From positions 62,001 to 126,000 of the forward strand of contig DUZX01000003.1 in assembly GCA_013349325.1 (NCBI GenBank): a stretch of DNA of 64,000 nt, written 5' to 3'. Of the stretch, positions 37,634 to 45,745 are shown piece after piece (positions within the stretch are counted from its first letter, which is position 1; every line of letters starts with the position of its first letter). The notes beneath the pieces are model-generated. The model was given only the letters and a program-made list of their open reading frames with translations. It was not told the DNA's origin and made no database searches. A program made the translations under genes and the position numbers. This DNA is from Desulfuromonadales bacterium (GTDB taxonomy: Bacteria; Desulfobacterota; Desulfuromonadia; Geobacterales; Pseudopelobacteraceae).

Positions 37634-38452
37634 TCAGTCGAGATACGGGAGCGCTTCGTTGCCGAGGATGCGGGCTACGGAAAGCCGCAGAAAGTCGAGC
37701 GGCGGGGCAGCGCCGGTCATCGACATTTTAAGCGCATAGCGGGCGATATTGATGCCGTCCCGCACGGAATAGAGCTCGTCATTCTTATGGGCACGCTGCA
37801 GAAACTTCACGACATAGGTGAGGATTTCACTCTCGGCAAAGGGGAGGTTTTCGCTGAGGATGGCCAACTCCTCATCGGCCTCCGGAAAGTCGATGTATAT
37901 CTGGGGCTGTAGTCGCGAATGGATATATTCCGGAATCTCAAAGGTCGAAGAATCTTCGTTCATCGTGACCACAATCCGAAAATCACGCCCGGCCTGGATC
38001 CGCAAACCGGTAATTATCGATTCGACATAACGGCGGTCGTCCAGCAGCGGGGCCAGAGACGCCCACGCTTTCTCACTCATCCGGTTGCCTTCATCCAGAA
38101 TAAGTATGCCGCCGGTGAGCATGGCAGATACCAGTGCTGAAGCCGCATACTGAATGGTACCATCCGGGCCGATTACCGGGGTGATGATCAGGTCTTCGGG
38201 GCGGGTGTCCATGGTGGCCTGAAACAGGTAGACCGGTCGCCCCAGACGCTTGGCCGCCGCATAGGCCAGGGTCGTTTTCCCGACGCCGGGCTTGCCGATC
38301 AGGCGGGGATTAAAGGGTATGTCGCGCTGGTCAATAACCATCCAGGCCGCCAGCAGCTGCAAAATCAGCTCATCCTGTCCAACCCATTGCAGGTTGAGTG
38401 TTACCGGTCGTGCCAGCGAAAGCGAAATTCCGTCGATTGTCATCTTGTTCAC
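37634..38452 (-). CDS. MoxR/AAA_5-type AAA+ ATPase
   Basis: 272 residues from GTG 38452, with GGGGAG 7 nt upstream; ATG 38443 would lie too far. Walker A 'GKPGVGKTT' at 53-61, Walker B 'ILILDEGNRM' with D120-E121, sensor 1 'VVTMNED' with N165, and 'SRLQPQIYIDFP' as the arginine-finger region. MoxR ATPases remodel or activate partner proteins, usually encoded next to them. Here the partner is the TraB/TIKI-like protein; there is no VWA-domain gene. The gene is divergent to pepA across 164 bp. Confidence 0.85.
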   Translation of the reverse strand: MNKMTIDGISLSLARPVTLNLQWVGQDELILQLLAAWMVIDQRDIPFNPRLIGKPGVGKTTLAYAAAKRLGRPVYLFQATMDTRPEDLIITPVIGPDGTIQYAASALVSAMLTGGILILDEGNRMSEKAWASLAPLLDDRRYVESIITGLRIQAGRDFRIVVTMNEDSSTFEIPEYIHSRLQPQIYIDFPEADEELAILSENLPFAESEILTYVVKFLQRAHKNDELYSVRDGINIARYALKMSMTGAAPPLDFLRLSVARILGNEALPYLD

Positions 38453-38616
38453 GTTATGGCTCCCCGGTCGTGCGGCACGATGCTGTGCCGTTCCAAAGTA
38501 GTTGCAATATGATAAGTATTCTGAGATACAACGTAACCGCTGCAGCTGTACGGCATGTATAGCGTAGGAGAGCTTTTAAATCCATCTGTTAAATTTGAAA
38601 ACGAGGTCGTGAAACA

Positions 38617-40095
38617 ATGAAGATCGATATCAGTGCTGTCAATCCGCTTACCTGCGCTTCCCCTGCTCTGGTTATTGGCTGTTGTGAAGATGAGACGGAC
38701 GAAATTTTCTCGGCCTGTAACGCAGCTCTGGATGGCTGCCTGGAACGGATGAAGGCCAGCGGCGAATTTACCGGCAAAGAAAAGAGCTCGCGCCTGATAC
38801 ACACACTTGGGAAGCTGCCGGCCGAACGCCTGCTGCTGGTGGGTCTTGGTAAGAAATCTGAACTGAATGAAGAACGTTTGCGTCAGGCCGCCGGGAATGC
38901 GGTTCAGGCGCTTCGCGGGGCACGGGTAGGTTCGTTTGCATCAGTAGTGCATCGTGCCGGAAATTTGAACGCTGCGTTGGAAGCGGTCTGTGAGGGGACG
39001 CTACTGGGGAGCTACAGCTTTGAGCAGTATAAAACCAGGGACAATGAGGCGCGTTTTTCTTTTCAGGAGATGACCCTGCTGATACCTGCGGATGCCGACA
39101 AGCAGAAATGCCGGACCAGAGTCGAGCAGGCAACATGTATCTGCGGCGGGGTCAGTCTCGCTCGCGACCTGGTATCGCATCCGGGAAATATAGTTACCAC
39201 CGGTTATCTGGCTGAAACAGCCCGCGAGCTGGCGGCACGTCATCACATGAAATGCGAGATCCTCGAGAGAGATGAGTTGGAACGATTGGGGATGAATGCG
39301 CTGCTGGCGGTCGGCAGAGGCTCGGTAGAGCCACAACGCCTGATCGTGCTTGAATACCGGGGTGGCGGGAAAAATGATCATCCCGTTGTGCTGGTCGGGA
39401 AGGGGATCACCTTTGATTCCGGCGGTATCTCGATCAAGCCGGGTGCCGGGATGGAGGAGATGAAGACCGACATGGCCGGTAGTGCCGCCGTGCTGGGGAC
39501 CCTGTCGGCAGCAGCCGGATTACAGCTGCCGGTCAATCTGATTGGCATTATTCCCACGGCAGAGAACATGCCTGATGGCACGGCGTACAAGCCTGGCGAT
39601 GTGATTACGTCAATGTCAGGACTTACCATCGAGATAACCAATACCGATGCCGAAGGACGCCTGATCCTCTGTGACGCCTTGCACTACGCGCTCACCTGCA
39701 AACCGTCGGTTATGATCGACCTGGCGACCCTGACCGGAGCCTGTGTCGTGGCTCTTGGTCATGAGGCCAGCGGTCTGATGGGTAACGACCAGCGCCTGGT
39801 GAACGCGCTCAAAAAGGCGGGTGAGATTTGTGGTGAGCGCTTGTGGGAACTGCCGCTCTGGGACTGCTATGGCGAGGGGATGAAGAGTGATATCGCCGAT
39901 CTGAAAAACGCAGGAACCCGCGATGGCGGCAGTATAACGGCGGGTTGGTTTTTGAAACAGTTTGTCGGAAAAACACGCTGGGCACATCTGGATATTGCCG
40001 GTACTGCCTGGGGAAGTACGGCCCGTCCCTACTCCCCGAAAGGGGCTACCGGGGTTGGCGTTCGGTTACTGATTGAATATCTGAAGGGAATATAG
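38617..40095 (+). CDS. pepA: Leucyl aminopeptidase (M17)
   Basis: 492 residues, usual length. Cytoplasmic di-zinc aminopeptidase that removes N-terminal residues from peptides. The metal and catalytic signature is present: 'GKGITFDSGGISIKP', 'KTDMAGSAAV' and 'NTDAEGRLIL'. The N-terminal macro-like domain takes the first about 170 residues. A GAGGT site lies about 9 nt before the ATG. In E. coli the same protein also binds DNA at cer/carAB; that role is not testable here. Confidence 0.95.
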   Translation: MKIDISAVNPLTCASPALVIGCCEDETDEIFSACNAALDGCLERMKASGEFTGKEKSSRLIHTLGKLPAERLLLVGLGKKSELNEERLRQAAGNAVQALRGARVGSFASVVHRAGNLNAALEAVCEGTLLGSYSFEQYKTRDNEARFSFQEMTLLIPADADKQKCRTRVEQATCICGGVSLARDLVSHPGNIVTTGYLAETARELAARHHMKCEILERDELERLGMNALLAVGRGSVEPQRLIVLEYRGGGKNDHPVVLVGKGITFDSGGISIKPGAGMEEMKTDMAGSAAVLGTLSAAAGLQLPVNLIGIIPTAENMPDGTAYKPGDVITSMSGLTIEITNTDAEGRLILCDALHYALTCKPSVMIDLATLTGACVVALGHEASGLMGNDQRLVNALKKAGEICGERLWELPLWDCYGEGMKSDIADLKNAGTRDGGSITAGWFLKQFVGKTRWAHLDIAGTAWGSTARPYSPKGATGVGVRLLIEYLKGI

Positions 40096-40211
40096 TCGCC
40101 TGATACCAAATGCAGAGACGCTTTGCTTGAGGGTAGACGGCTGCTTCGAATTACTATATATAAGCTGTCTAAAATTATGCTGGAGTCAAATCCTGACTGA
40201 GGTGCGTTATC

Positions 40212-40715
40212 ATGTCCGAATCATGTAATCCTGAAATAGAATATGAACACGAAGATTTCGAGTTTGTAACTATCGAAGAGGAGCTTCAGGTTAATGAGCG
40301 CTGCCAGCAGCTGCTCAAACATTTTTATCTGTATCTTCAGCAGCAGGGCATGTCTGCCGAACAGGCATCGGAACTTGCTTTTAGTGCCGATCTTTATCTG
40401 CGGGATTATCTGCTTGATTTCGGTCGCCAGAATGTTGTGCAGCCGCAACCGGGCATTATCAAAAAATTTGCTGCTTCCTGGTTTATTACGCATACACTCG
40501 ATCCGGAAATGAGTCAGCTGGAGCAGCATCTGACGGCTATTGCAGCGTTGTACCGCTATCTGCGCGTACAACATTTCATCACTCTCCAGGAACTGGCCGT
40601 TCTTGAAGCTGAGGCGGCTGAGCTGGAGTATTACAAAGAGCGCATTGCTACTTTTCTGGCGCTGAGCGGCGATGGTTTTGCGGCATGGGATGCCGAGTGC
40701 CCGGCAAAATTCTGA
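40212..40715 (+). CDS. Conserved-looking helical protein of unknown function
   Basis: 167 residues, preceded by GAGGTG 7 nt upstream of ATG. Very acidic start ('YEHEDFEFVTIEEELQ') followed by an all-helical body rich in Leu, Gln and Tyr ('LLKHFYLYLQQQGMSAEQA', 'LEAEAAELEYYKERIATFL'). No signal peptide, membrane helix or known motif. It stands at the head of a run with the Cys-tailed protein and the DUF815 ATPase (21 and 9 nt gaps), so these three are probably one operon. Confidence 0.75.
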   Translation: MSESCNPEIEYEHEDFEFVTIEEELQVNERCQQLLKHFYLYLQQQGMSAEQASELAFSADLYLRDYLLDFGRQNVVQPQPGIIKKFAASWFITHTLDPEMSQLEQHLTAIAALYRYLRVQHFITLQELAVLEAEAAELEYYKERIATFLALSGDGFAAWDAECPAKF

Positions 40716-40736
40716 TCTCGTTCAGGAGCAGGTTCC

Positions 40737-41138
40737 ATGGCTGCAAAAAAATATAAACAGCTTACTCTGACACTTCTATCGCTGGAGCATAACAGGCCGG
40801 ACTGGTATGTCGATTTTGACGAAGCGACTTTCCGAGACTATTGCCAAATGCTGATCGCTGATATGCGGAAAATGGGCGTTGCGCTCGAAATTGTTCGGAA
40901 TACCGAGAGTGTCATTACGGTAAACAGTTACGTTGATCTCCTCAATGCGATTAAAATATCCTCTGTCGAGGGTGGGCATAGTAACAGATGTGTCGGTCAT
41001 GTCATCGGCATGAGCCCCCATCTGGATATTCGTGAAGATATTGCCGCTGCGGTACGCCGGATCGCCTTTGCACCGGAAACGGTCGTTCCGAGTAACGAAT
41101 TTAAAAAAGTCTGTCACAATTGCGGTTGCGGCTGCTAG
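40737..41138 (+). CDS. Small protein with Cys-rich tail, unknown function
   Basis: 133 residues; AGGAG at 40724-40728, 8 nt before ATG. The body is an alpha/beta domain ('LTLTLLSLEHNRPDWYVDFDEATFRDYC') with no family I recognise. The last residues are 'CHNCGCGC', four Cys and one His in eight positions, which would bind a metal or be redox-active. No signal peptide, so this tail is cytoplasmic. It lies 9 nt ahead of the DUF815 ATPase. Confidence 0.75.
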   Translation: MAAKKYKQLTLTLLSLEHNRPDWYVDFDEATFRDYCQMLIADMRKMGVALEIVRNTESVITVNSYVDLLNAIKISSVEGGHSNRCVGHVIGMSPHLDIREDIAAAVRRIAFAPETVVPSNEFKKVCHNCGCGC

Positions 41139-41147
41139 GTCACTACA

Positions 41148-42005
41148 ATGGAAAGCTCTGCTGTTACAGCTGAAGATATACTCCACAAAATAGGGCTTCT
41201 GGTTGATCGGCTGATGCCGCCTGAACAGATCAAACCTGATTTTGCCGCCCATCTGGCGTTTCGCTGGGAGCGGACCGGAGAAACGGGGCAGCTGCGTGCC
41301 GTCTTGCATCCGCATCTGTTCGAGCTGGACGATCTGGTCGGAGTTGACGATATTCGCGATGCGGTTCTTCGTAATACGATGCAGTTCGTTAAAGGGGTGC
41401 CGGCCAACAACGTCTTGTTGTGGGGAGCACGGGGGTGTGGTAAATCGTCACTTGTCAAGGGTCTCTTGAAACCGTTTGCCCCGCACGGTTTGCGGATCGT
41501 CGAGCTGAAACGGTGGGATATCCTGTCGTTGCCGCACATTATCGCGCAACTGCGGGATGTTCCCTATCGGTTCATCCTGTTTTGTGATGATCTCTCCTTT
41601 GATGAAGGGGAGGGCGATTTTCGGGCGCTGAAAACCCTGCTGGATGGCGATATTGAAGAGCGCCCTGCTAATATTCTGATTTATGCCACGTCGAACCGCC
41701 GTCATCTGATGCCGGAGCGCATGGAAGATAACGTTGGCGGCGGCGAGATACATCCCGATGAATCAGTCGGCGAAAAACTGGCGTTGTCGGACCGGTTCGG
41801 GCTCTCGCTCGGTTTTTATGAACTCGATCAGGACGAATATCTGGCGGTTATCCGTTCGTATGCCGCCCTGAGGAATCTTGGTATTACAGATGATGAAGTC
41901 TGTCGTAAAGCGTTGCAATGGGCCCGATCCACCGGCAGAAGAAGTGGTCGTGCTGCCAGACAGTTCGTGGATGATCTTGAAGGGGCGATTCTGCTGCTAA
42001 AATGA
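41148..42005 (+). CDS. DUF815-family AAA-type ATPase
   Basis: 285 residues. Walker A 'LWGARGCGKSSLVKGLL' is in the mid-N-terminal part, Walker B-like 'FILFCDDLSFDEGE' follows, then 'ILIYATSNRRHLMPERM' as the sensor region and 'LSDRFGLSLGFYELDQDEYL'. These blocks are characteristic of DUF815 ATPases, which are widely conserved but poorly characterised. AGGT lies 7 nt before the ATG. Its stop codon overlaps a possible early start of the HDOD gene (ATGA at 42002). Confidence 0.88.
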   Translation: MESSAVTAEDILHKIGLLVDRLMPPEQIKPDFAAHLAFRWERTGETGQLRAVLHPHLFELDDLVGVDDIRDAVLRNTMQFVKGVPANNVLLWGARGCGKSSLVKGLLKPFAPHGLRIVELKRWDILSLPHIIAQLRDVPYRFILFCDDLSFDEGEGDFRALKTLLDGDIEERPANILIYATSNRRHLMPERMEDNVGGGEIHPDESVGEKLALSDRFGLSLGFYELDQDEYLAVIRSYAALRNLGITDDEVCRKALQWARSTGRRSGRAARQFVDDLEGAILLLK

Positions 42006-42040
42006 GTTCGATTTTTACCATGTGCCGAGGAGAACAGATC

Positions 42041-42887
42041 ATGTCATCAACCAGCATTCCTGAAACCGTACGCAAGCTTCTGGCATCACAACCGATTGAA
42101 TTGCCAATTTTCCACCCGGTAGCGCTTAAGCTGCAGAAGATGCTCTCGGATTACGATTTTACGGTGGATGAGGTCTCCCGGGTTGCCAATGAAGATATTT
42201 CATTGGCCAGCCAAATGCTGAAAATCGCCAACTCGCCGATGTATATGGGGAGATCCAAGGTCGCCACCATCAATGAAGCGGTGATCCGGTTGGGTGCACA
42301 GCAGGTCATAAACCTCGTAATTGCCGCCTCCCAGGCATCAGCTCACTCTTCAAGCAATCCGGCGTTGTCCCATTATATGAAAGAGATGTGGCTGCATAGT
42401 CACGGCTCAGCTCTGGGGGGGGCGCTGGCTGGCACTTTCCTGCGGTATGCGCGGGGTGGCGGACGAAACGTATCTGGCGGCCATGCTGCATGATATCGGC
42501 AAACTCTACCTGCTGAAATCCATTGAACGCCTGGTTGATGCCGGGGTGATAAATTCTCTGTATGACGACGAGTTGATCCGGCAAATTTTTGACGAGATGC
42601 ACGTTGAGCAGGGCTATCGGTTGATACAGCACTGGAATTTTCCGACCATGTATTGTGACATAATCCAGAGCCACCATACCGAACAGTGGGATACCGTCAA
42701 CAAGATGCTGGCGATAGTCCGGTTTGTCAACATGGCCTGCCATCGCATCGGTCTGGGGTTGATTCACGAACCGGATCTGGATCTGGCTGCTACGCATGAA
42801 GCCGAAGTGCTTGATATTAACGAAACCCAGATTGAGGAGCTTGAAGCGCTGCTGGAAGAGTCGCGCGAGGCGGTTTCGCGAGAGTAG
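42041..42887 (+). pseudogene. HDOD-domain signalling protein split by a frameshift at an 8-G tract
   Basis: The N-terminal frame from ATG 42041 (GAGGAG upstream) has the HDOD start 'IELPIFHPVALKLQKML' and 'ANEDISLASQMLKIANSP'. It breaks after 'HSHGSALG'. The rest ('RWLALSCGMRGVADETYLAAMLHDIGKLYLLK' in two pieces, with HDIGK) is in another frame and runs to 42887. Removing one G from 42415-42422 restores a single frame of about 281 residues. It is either a real mutation, a phase-variable or slippery tract, or a sequence error. HDOD proteins act in bacterial signalling without fixed enzyme activity. Confidence 0.85.
42415..42422 (+). repeat. Poly-G tract (8 G) at the HDOD frameshift
   Basis: Eight consecutive Gs, preceded by CTCT and followed by CGCTGG. 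Seven Gs would give the codons CTG GGG GGG CGC TGG and an open HDOD frame. Confidence 0.9.
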
Positions 42888-42924
42888 TGCTTCTGAATTT
42901 GCCCACGAAAAGAGAGGAACTTTA

Positions 42925-43998
42925 ATGTCATTTGTACCTTCATCAATTCTGGTTACGGGTGGGGCCGGATTTATCGGCTCCAATTTTATACACTCATTCA
43001 TGGCGGGAAATCCTGACTGTACGGTTATCAACCTCGATTGTCTGACCTATGCTGGTAATCTCAAAAATCTGGTCGGTGTGGAACAGAGTCTCCGTTATCG
43101 TTTTGTCAAGGGTGATATCGGTGATGCCGCTCTGGTAGCCGGTTTGCTGGAGAATGAGCGCGTAGATGCCGTGGTTCATTTTGCAGCCGAATCACACGTT
43201 GATCGCTCGATTACCGGCCCTGAAATATTCGTGCGCACCAACGTACTCGGCACCCAGATCCTGCTGGAAGAGAGCCGCAAGCATTGGCAATCCGGAAGAG
43301 TCTCCGATTTCCGTTATCTGCAGATATCGACCGATGAAGTCTATGGCAGCCTCGGTGAGACCGGCTTTTTTACGGAAGAAACCCCGCTGACCGCCAATTC
43401 ACCCTATTCGGCCAGCAAGGCCGGAGCCGACCTGCTGGTGCGGGCCTACCATGAAACCTTCGGAATGCCGACCCTGAATACTCGCTGTTCCAATAATTAC
43501 GGCCCCTATCATTTTCCTGAAAAGCTGATTCCGCTGCTGATCCATAACATCATCAACCGGAAACCGTTACCGGTCTATGGTGACGGGTTGAACGTGCGTG
43601 ACTGGCTGCATGTGCGCGATCATGGTGCGGCTGTCGAAACGGTACTGAAAAAGGCCGTTCCCGGCTCCGTCTATAATATCGGAGGTAATAACGAGTGGCG
43701 TAATATCGATATCGTCAATCTGGTCTGTGACCTGCTGGATGAGCGCCTGCAGCGTGCTGCCGGTGAAAACCGTACCCTGATTACGTTTGTAAAGGATCGA
43801 CTCGGCCACGACCGGCGCTACGCCATCGATGCCTCAAAACTCAAGCAGGATCTCGGCTGGAGCCCGGCTTACACCTTTGAACAGGGTATCGCCGAGACGA
43901 TCGACTGGTATCTTGCCAATCAGGAATGGGTAACCGAAGTAACTTCGGGCTCCTATCGCGAATATTATCAGCAGCAGTACGGCGGAGGTGCCCGATGA
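42925..43998 (+). CDS. rfbB: dTDP-glucose 4,6-dehydratase
   Basis: 357 residues from ATG 42925 (AGAGAGGA upstream; the longer open frame overlaps the HDOD gene and is not typical). SDR Rossmann motif 'TGGAGFIGSN' at 11-20, 'STDEVYG' and the catalytic Y161xxxK165 ('YSASK'), plus 'DWLHVRDH'. It makes dTDP-4-keto-6-deoxyglucose, the second step to dTDP-rhamnose. It overlaps rfbD by 4 nt. rfbA and rfbC are not in the window. Confidence 0.95.
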   Translation: MSFVPSSILVTGGAGFIGSNFIHSFMAGNPDCTVINLDCLTYAGNLKNLVGVEQSLRYRFVKGDIGDAALVAGLLENERVDAVVHFAAESHVDRSITGPEIFVRTNVLGTQILLEESRKHWQSGRVSDFRYLQISTDEVYGSLGETGFFTEETPLTANSPYSASKAGADLLVRAYHETFGMPTLNTRCSNNYGPYHFPEKLIPLLIHNIINRKPLPVYGDGLNVRDWLHVRDHGAAVETVLKKAVPGSVYNIGGNNEWRNIDIVNLVCDLLDERLQRAAGENRTLITFVKDRLGHDRRYAIDASKLKQDLGWSPAYTFEQGIAETIDWYLANQEWVTEVTSGSYREYYQQQYGGGAR

Positions 43999-44837
43999 TT
44001 CTGGTTGTGGGAGCCAACGGCATGCTGGGGCGCGACCTGATGTCACTTCTGGGGGAGCGGGCGCAGGGTATCGATATCGGAGAGATCGATATCACATCGC
44101 TGGAATCTGTCCTTCAGGTTGTCGGAGCCTTAAAACCGGACGTCGTGATCAATTGTGCCGCCTATACCGACGTGGATGGCTGCGAGACCAACAGCGAGAC
44201 CGCCATGGCGGTCAATGCCGAAGGTGTGGCCCATCTGGCCTTTGTCTGTCGGGAACTCGGAGCGTTGCTGGTGCAGATCAGCACCGACTACGTTTTTGAC
44301 GGTGGCAAGGGGACTCCGTACATTGAAGACGATTATCCGCATCCGCTCAGTGTCTATGGGGAGTCAAAGCTGGGTGGCGAGATGAATGCCGTCTTCAGTC
44401 AGGAACATCTGATTGTGCGTACACAATGGCTCTACGGGCTGCATGGCAAAAACTTTGTCGAAACCATGCTGCGACTGGGGGCCGAGAAAGACACGCTTTC
44501 GGTGGTGGACGACCAGATCGGTTCACCAACCTGGACCGTCGACCTCGGCAAAGCGATCATTGCTCTGATCGATAGCGGCTGTCGTGGCATTTATCACGCT
44601 GCCAACGCCGAATTCTGCTCATGGAACGGTTTTGCACAGGAAATATTTAAACAGGCCGGACTTTCCGTGACCGTCACAGCGATGACAACCGAAGAGCTGA
44701 ACCGTCCGGCACGACGCCCGCTCTATTCGACACTGGAGTGCGGCAAATTGACTGCCGACGCCGGATTTCAGCCGCCGTCGTGGCGTTCGGCATTACAGCA
44801 GTATCTGCAGTTGCGCACACAAACTCACACCACCTGA
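43995..44837 (+). CDS. rfbD: dTDP-4-dehydrorhamnose reductase
   Basis: 280 residues from ATG 43995; GGAGG at 43984-43988 lies in the end of rfbB. SDR fold with 'VVGANGMLGRDL' nucleotide motif, 'STDYVFDG', the catalytic Y121xxxK125 ('YGESK') and 'RTQWLYG'. It is the last step of dTDP-L-rhamnose synthesis. It precedes mannose-sugar genes, so the cluster serves surface polysaccharide. Confidence 0.93.
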   Translation: MILVVGANGMLGRDLMSLLGERAQGIDIGEIDITSLESVLQVVGALKPDVVINCAAYTDVDGCETNSETAMAVNAEGVAHLAFVCRELGALLVQISTDYVFDGGKGTPYIEDDYPHPLSVYGESKLGGEMNAVFSQEHLIVRTQWLYGLHGKNFVETMLRLGAEKDTLSVVDDQIGSPTWTVDLGKAIIALIDSGCRGIYHAANAEFCSWNGFAQEIFKQAGLSVTVTAMTTEELNRPARRPLYSTLECGKLTADAGFQPPSWRSALQQYLQLRTQTHTT

Positions 44838-44850
44838 AAAAGGAGCTGAC

Positions 44851-45204
44851 ATGGAACGTGGAGAACGCCCCTGGGGCACCTATACGGTACTCGATGAGAA
44901 TAGCAGCTATAAGATAAAACGGATTGAAGTTATGCCCGGCCAGCGTCTGTCGCTGCAGAAGCACCATCACCGCAGTGAACACTGGATTGTCGTGTCCGGT
45001 ACGGCACTGGTGACCTGCGGGAAAGAGCTGCTGACCATCAATGTCAATGAATCAACCTTTATTCCGATCGGCTACAACCACCGCCTGGAAAATCCCGGAA
45101 AAATACCGCTCGTAATTATCGAAGTTCAGAGTGGTGAGTATCTGGGGGAAGATGATATCGTCCGTTTTGATGACGACTATAACCGCTGTGGAGACCAGTC
45201 TTAA
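44851..45204 (+). CDS. Stand-alone mannose-6-phosphate isomerase type II cupin
   Basis: 117 residues, AAAGGAG upstream. It matches the C-terminal cupin domain of bifunctional ManC/AlgA: 'RPWGTYTVLDE', 'KRIEVMPGQRLSLQKHHHRSEHW', 'VVSGTALV' and 'STFIPIGYNHRLENPG'. The His-rich metal site is complete. It interconverts mannose-6-P and fructose-6-P. The ManC partner without this domain is two genes downstream, so the two activities are split here. Confidence 0.88.
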   Translation: MERGERPWGTYTVLDENSSYKIKRIEVMPGQRLSLQKHHHRSEHWIVVSGTALVTCGKELLTINVNESTFIPIGYNHRLENPGKIPLVIIEVQSGEYLGEDDIVRFDDDYNRCGDQS

Positions 45205-45734
45205 TGGTGTTCTCTCTTCGCCGCCTGCAGGTTATCTCTCTTGTACTCGGGTTCTCACTCCTGCTGCTGTTATCCGGTTGTGCCGCCAGTTCGACGACAA
45301 TTGTTGACGAAGAGGTGGTCACCAATCCCAAGCCGATGTACACCTATAAATCGCTGCTGATTCGGGATTTCGAACTCAAGCGTGATTTGTACAGCGATGC
45401 AGGCAGTGAAAAATTGAGCAGCCGTGAACATCGTTACTCCCAGATTCCGGGCGAACTATCCGGACATATCGAACGTTATGTCCGTTCGCGCCGTACCTAT
45501 CATACGATTTCCCGCGATGCCAAACCGGATGCAACCACTCTGGTGGTTACCGGAAGATTTACGCGGGTAGGGCGCTTCAAAATTTCAGTGGTTGTGACGC
45601 TGCTGGATGGCGCCAGCGGTCAGGAGGTTGCTTACTTCCGCCAGACACTCTGGGATGTGCTGGACACAACTGAAGCCATCAGTGGTCTGGGACGTGAAGT
45701 TGCCGACTTTATAGACCGTATCCAGTACAAATAA
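45204..45734 (+). CDS. Lipoprotein, DUF4410-like
   Basis: 176 residues. The lipoprotein signal is 'LGFSLLLLLSGC' with lipobox LSGC. The mature part has 'IRDFELK', 'LSGHIERYVRSRRTYHTI' and 'TTLVVTGRFTRVG', similar to DUF4410 lipoproteins. It starts on the last base of the cupin gene stop and sits between two mannose-pathway genes, suggesting an envelope role linked to polysaccharide (inference). Confidence 0.7.
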   Translation: MVFSLRRLQVISLVLGFSLLLLLSGCAASSTTIVDEEVVTNPKPMYTYKSLLIRDFELKRDLYSDAGSEKLSSREHRYSQIPGELSGHIERYVRSRRTYHTISRDAKPDATTLVVTGRFTRVGRFKISVVVTLLDGASGQEVAYFRQTLWDVLDTTEAISGLGREVADFIDRIQYK

Positions 45735-45745
45735 GGAGGGATGGG

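Noticed and set aside
38473-38490. CGGCAC-N6-GTGCCG hairpin between the AAA+ gene and pepA
   Set aside because: In a divergent promoter region with no T-tract; too short to call terminator or operator.
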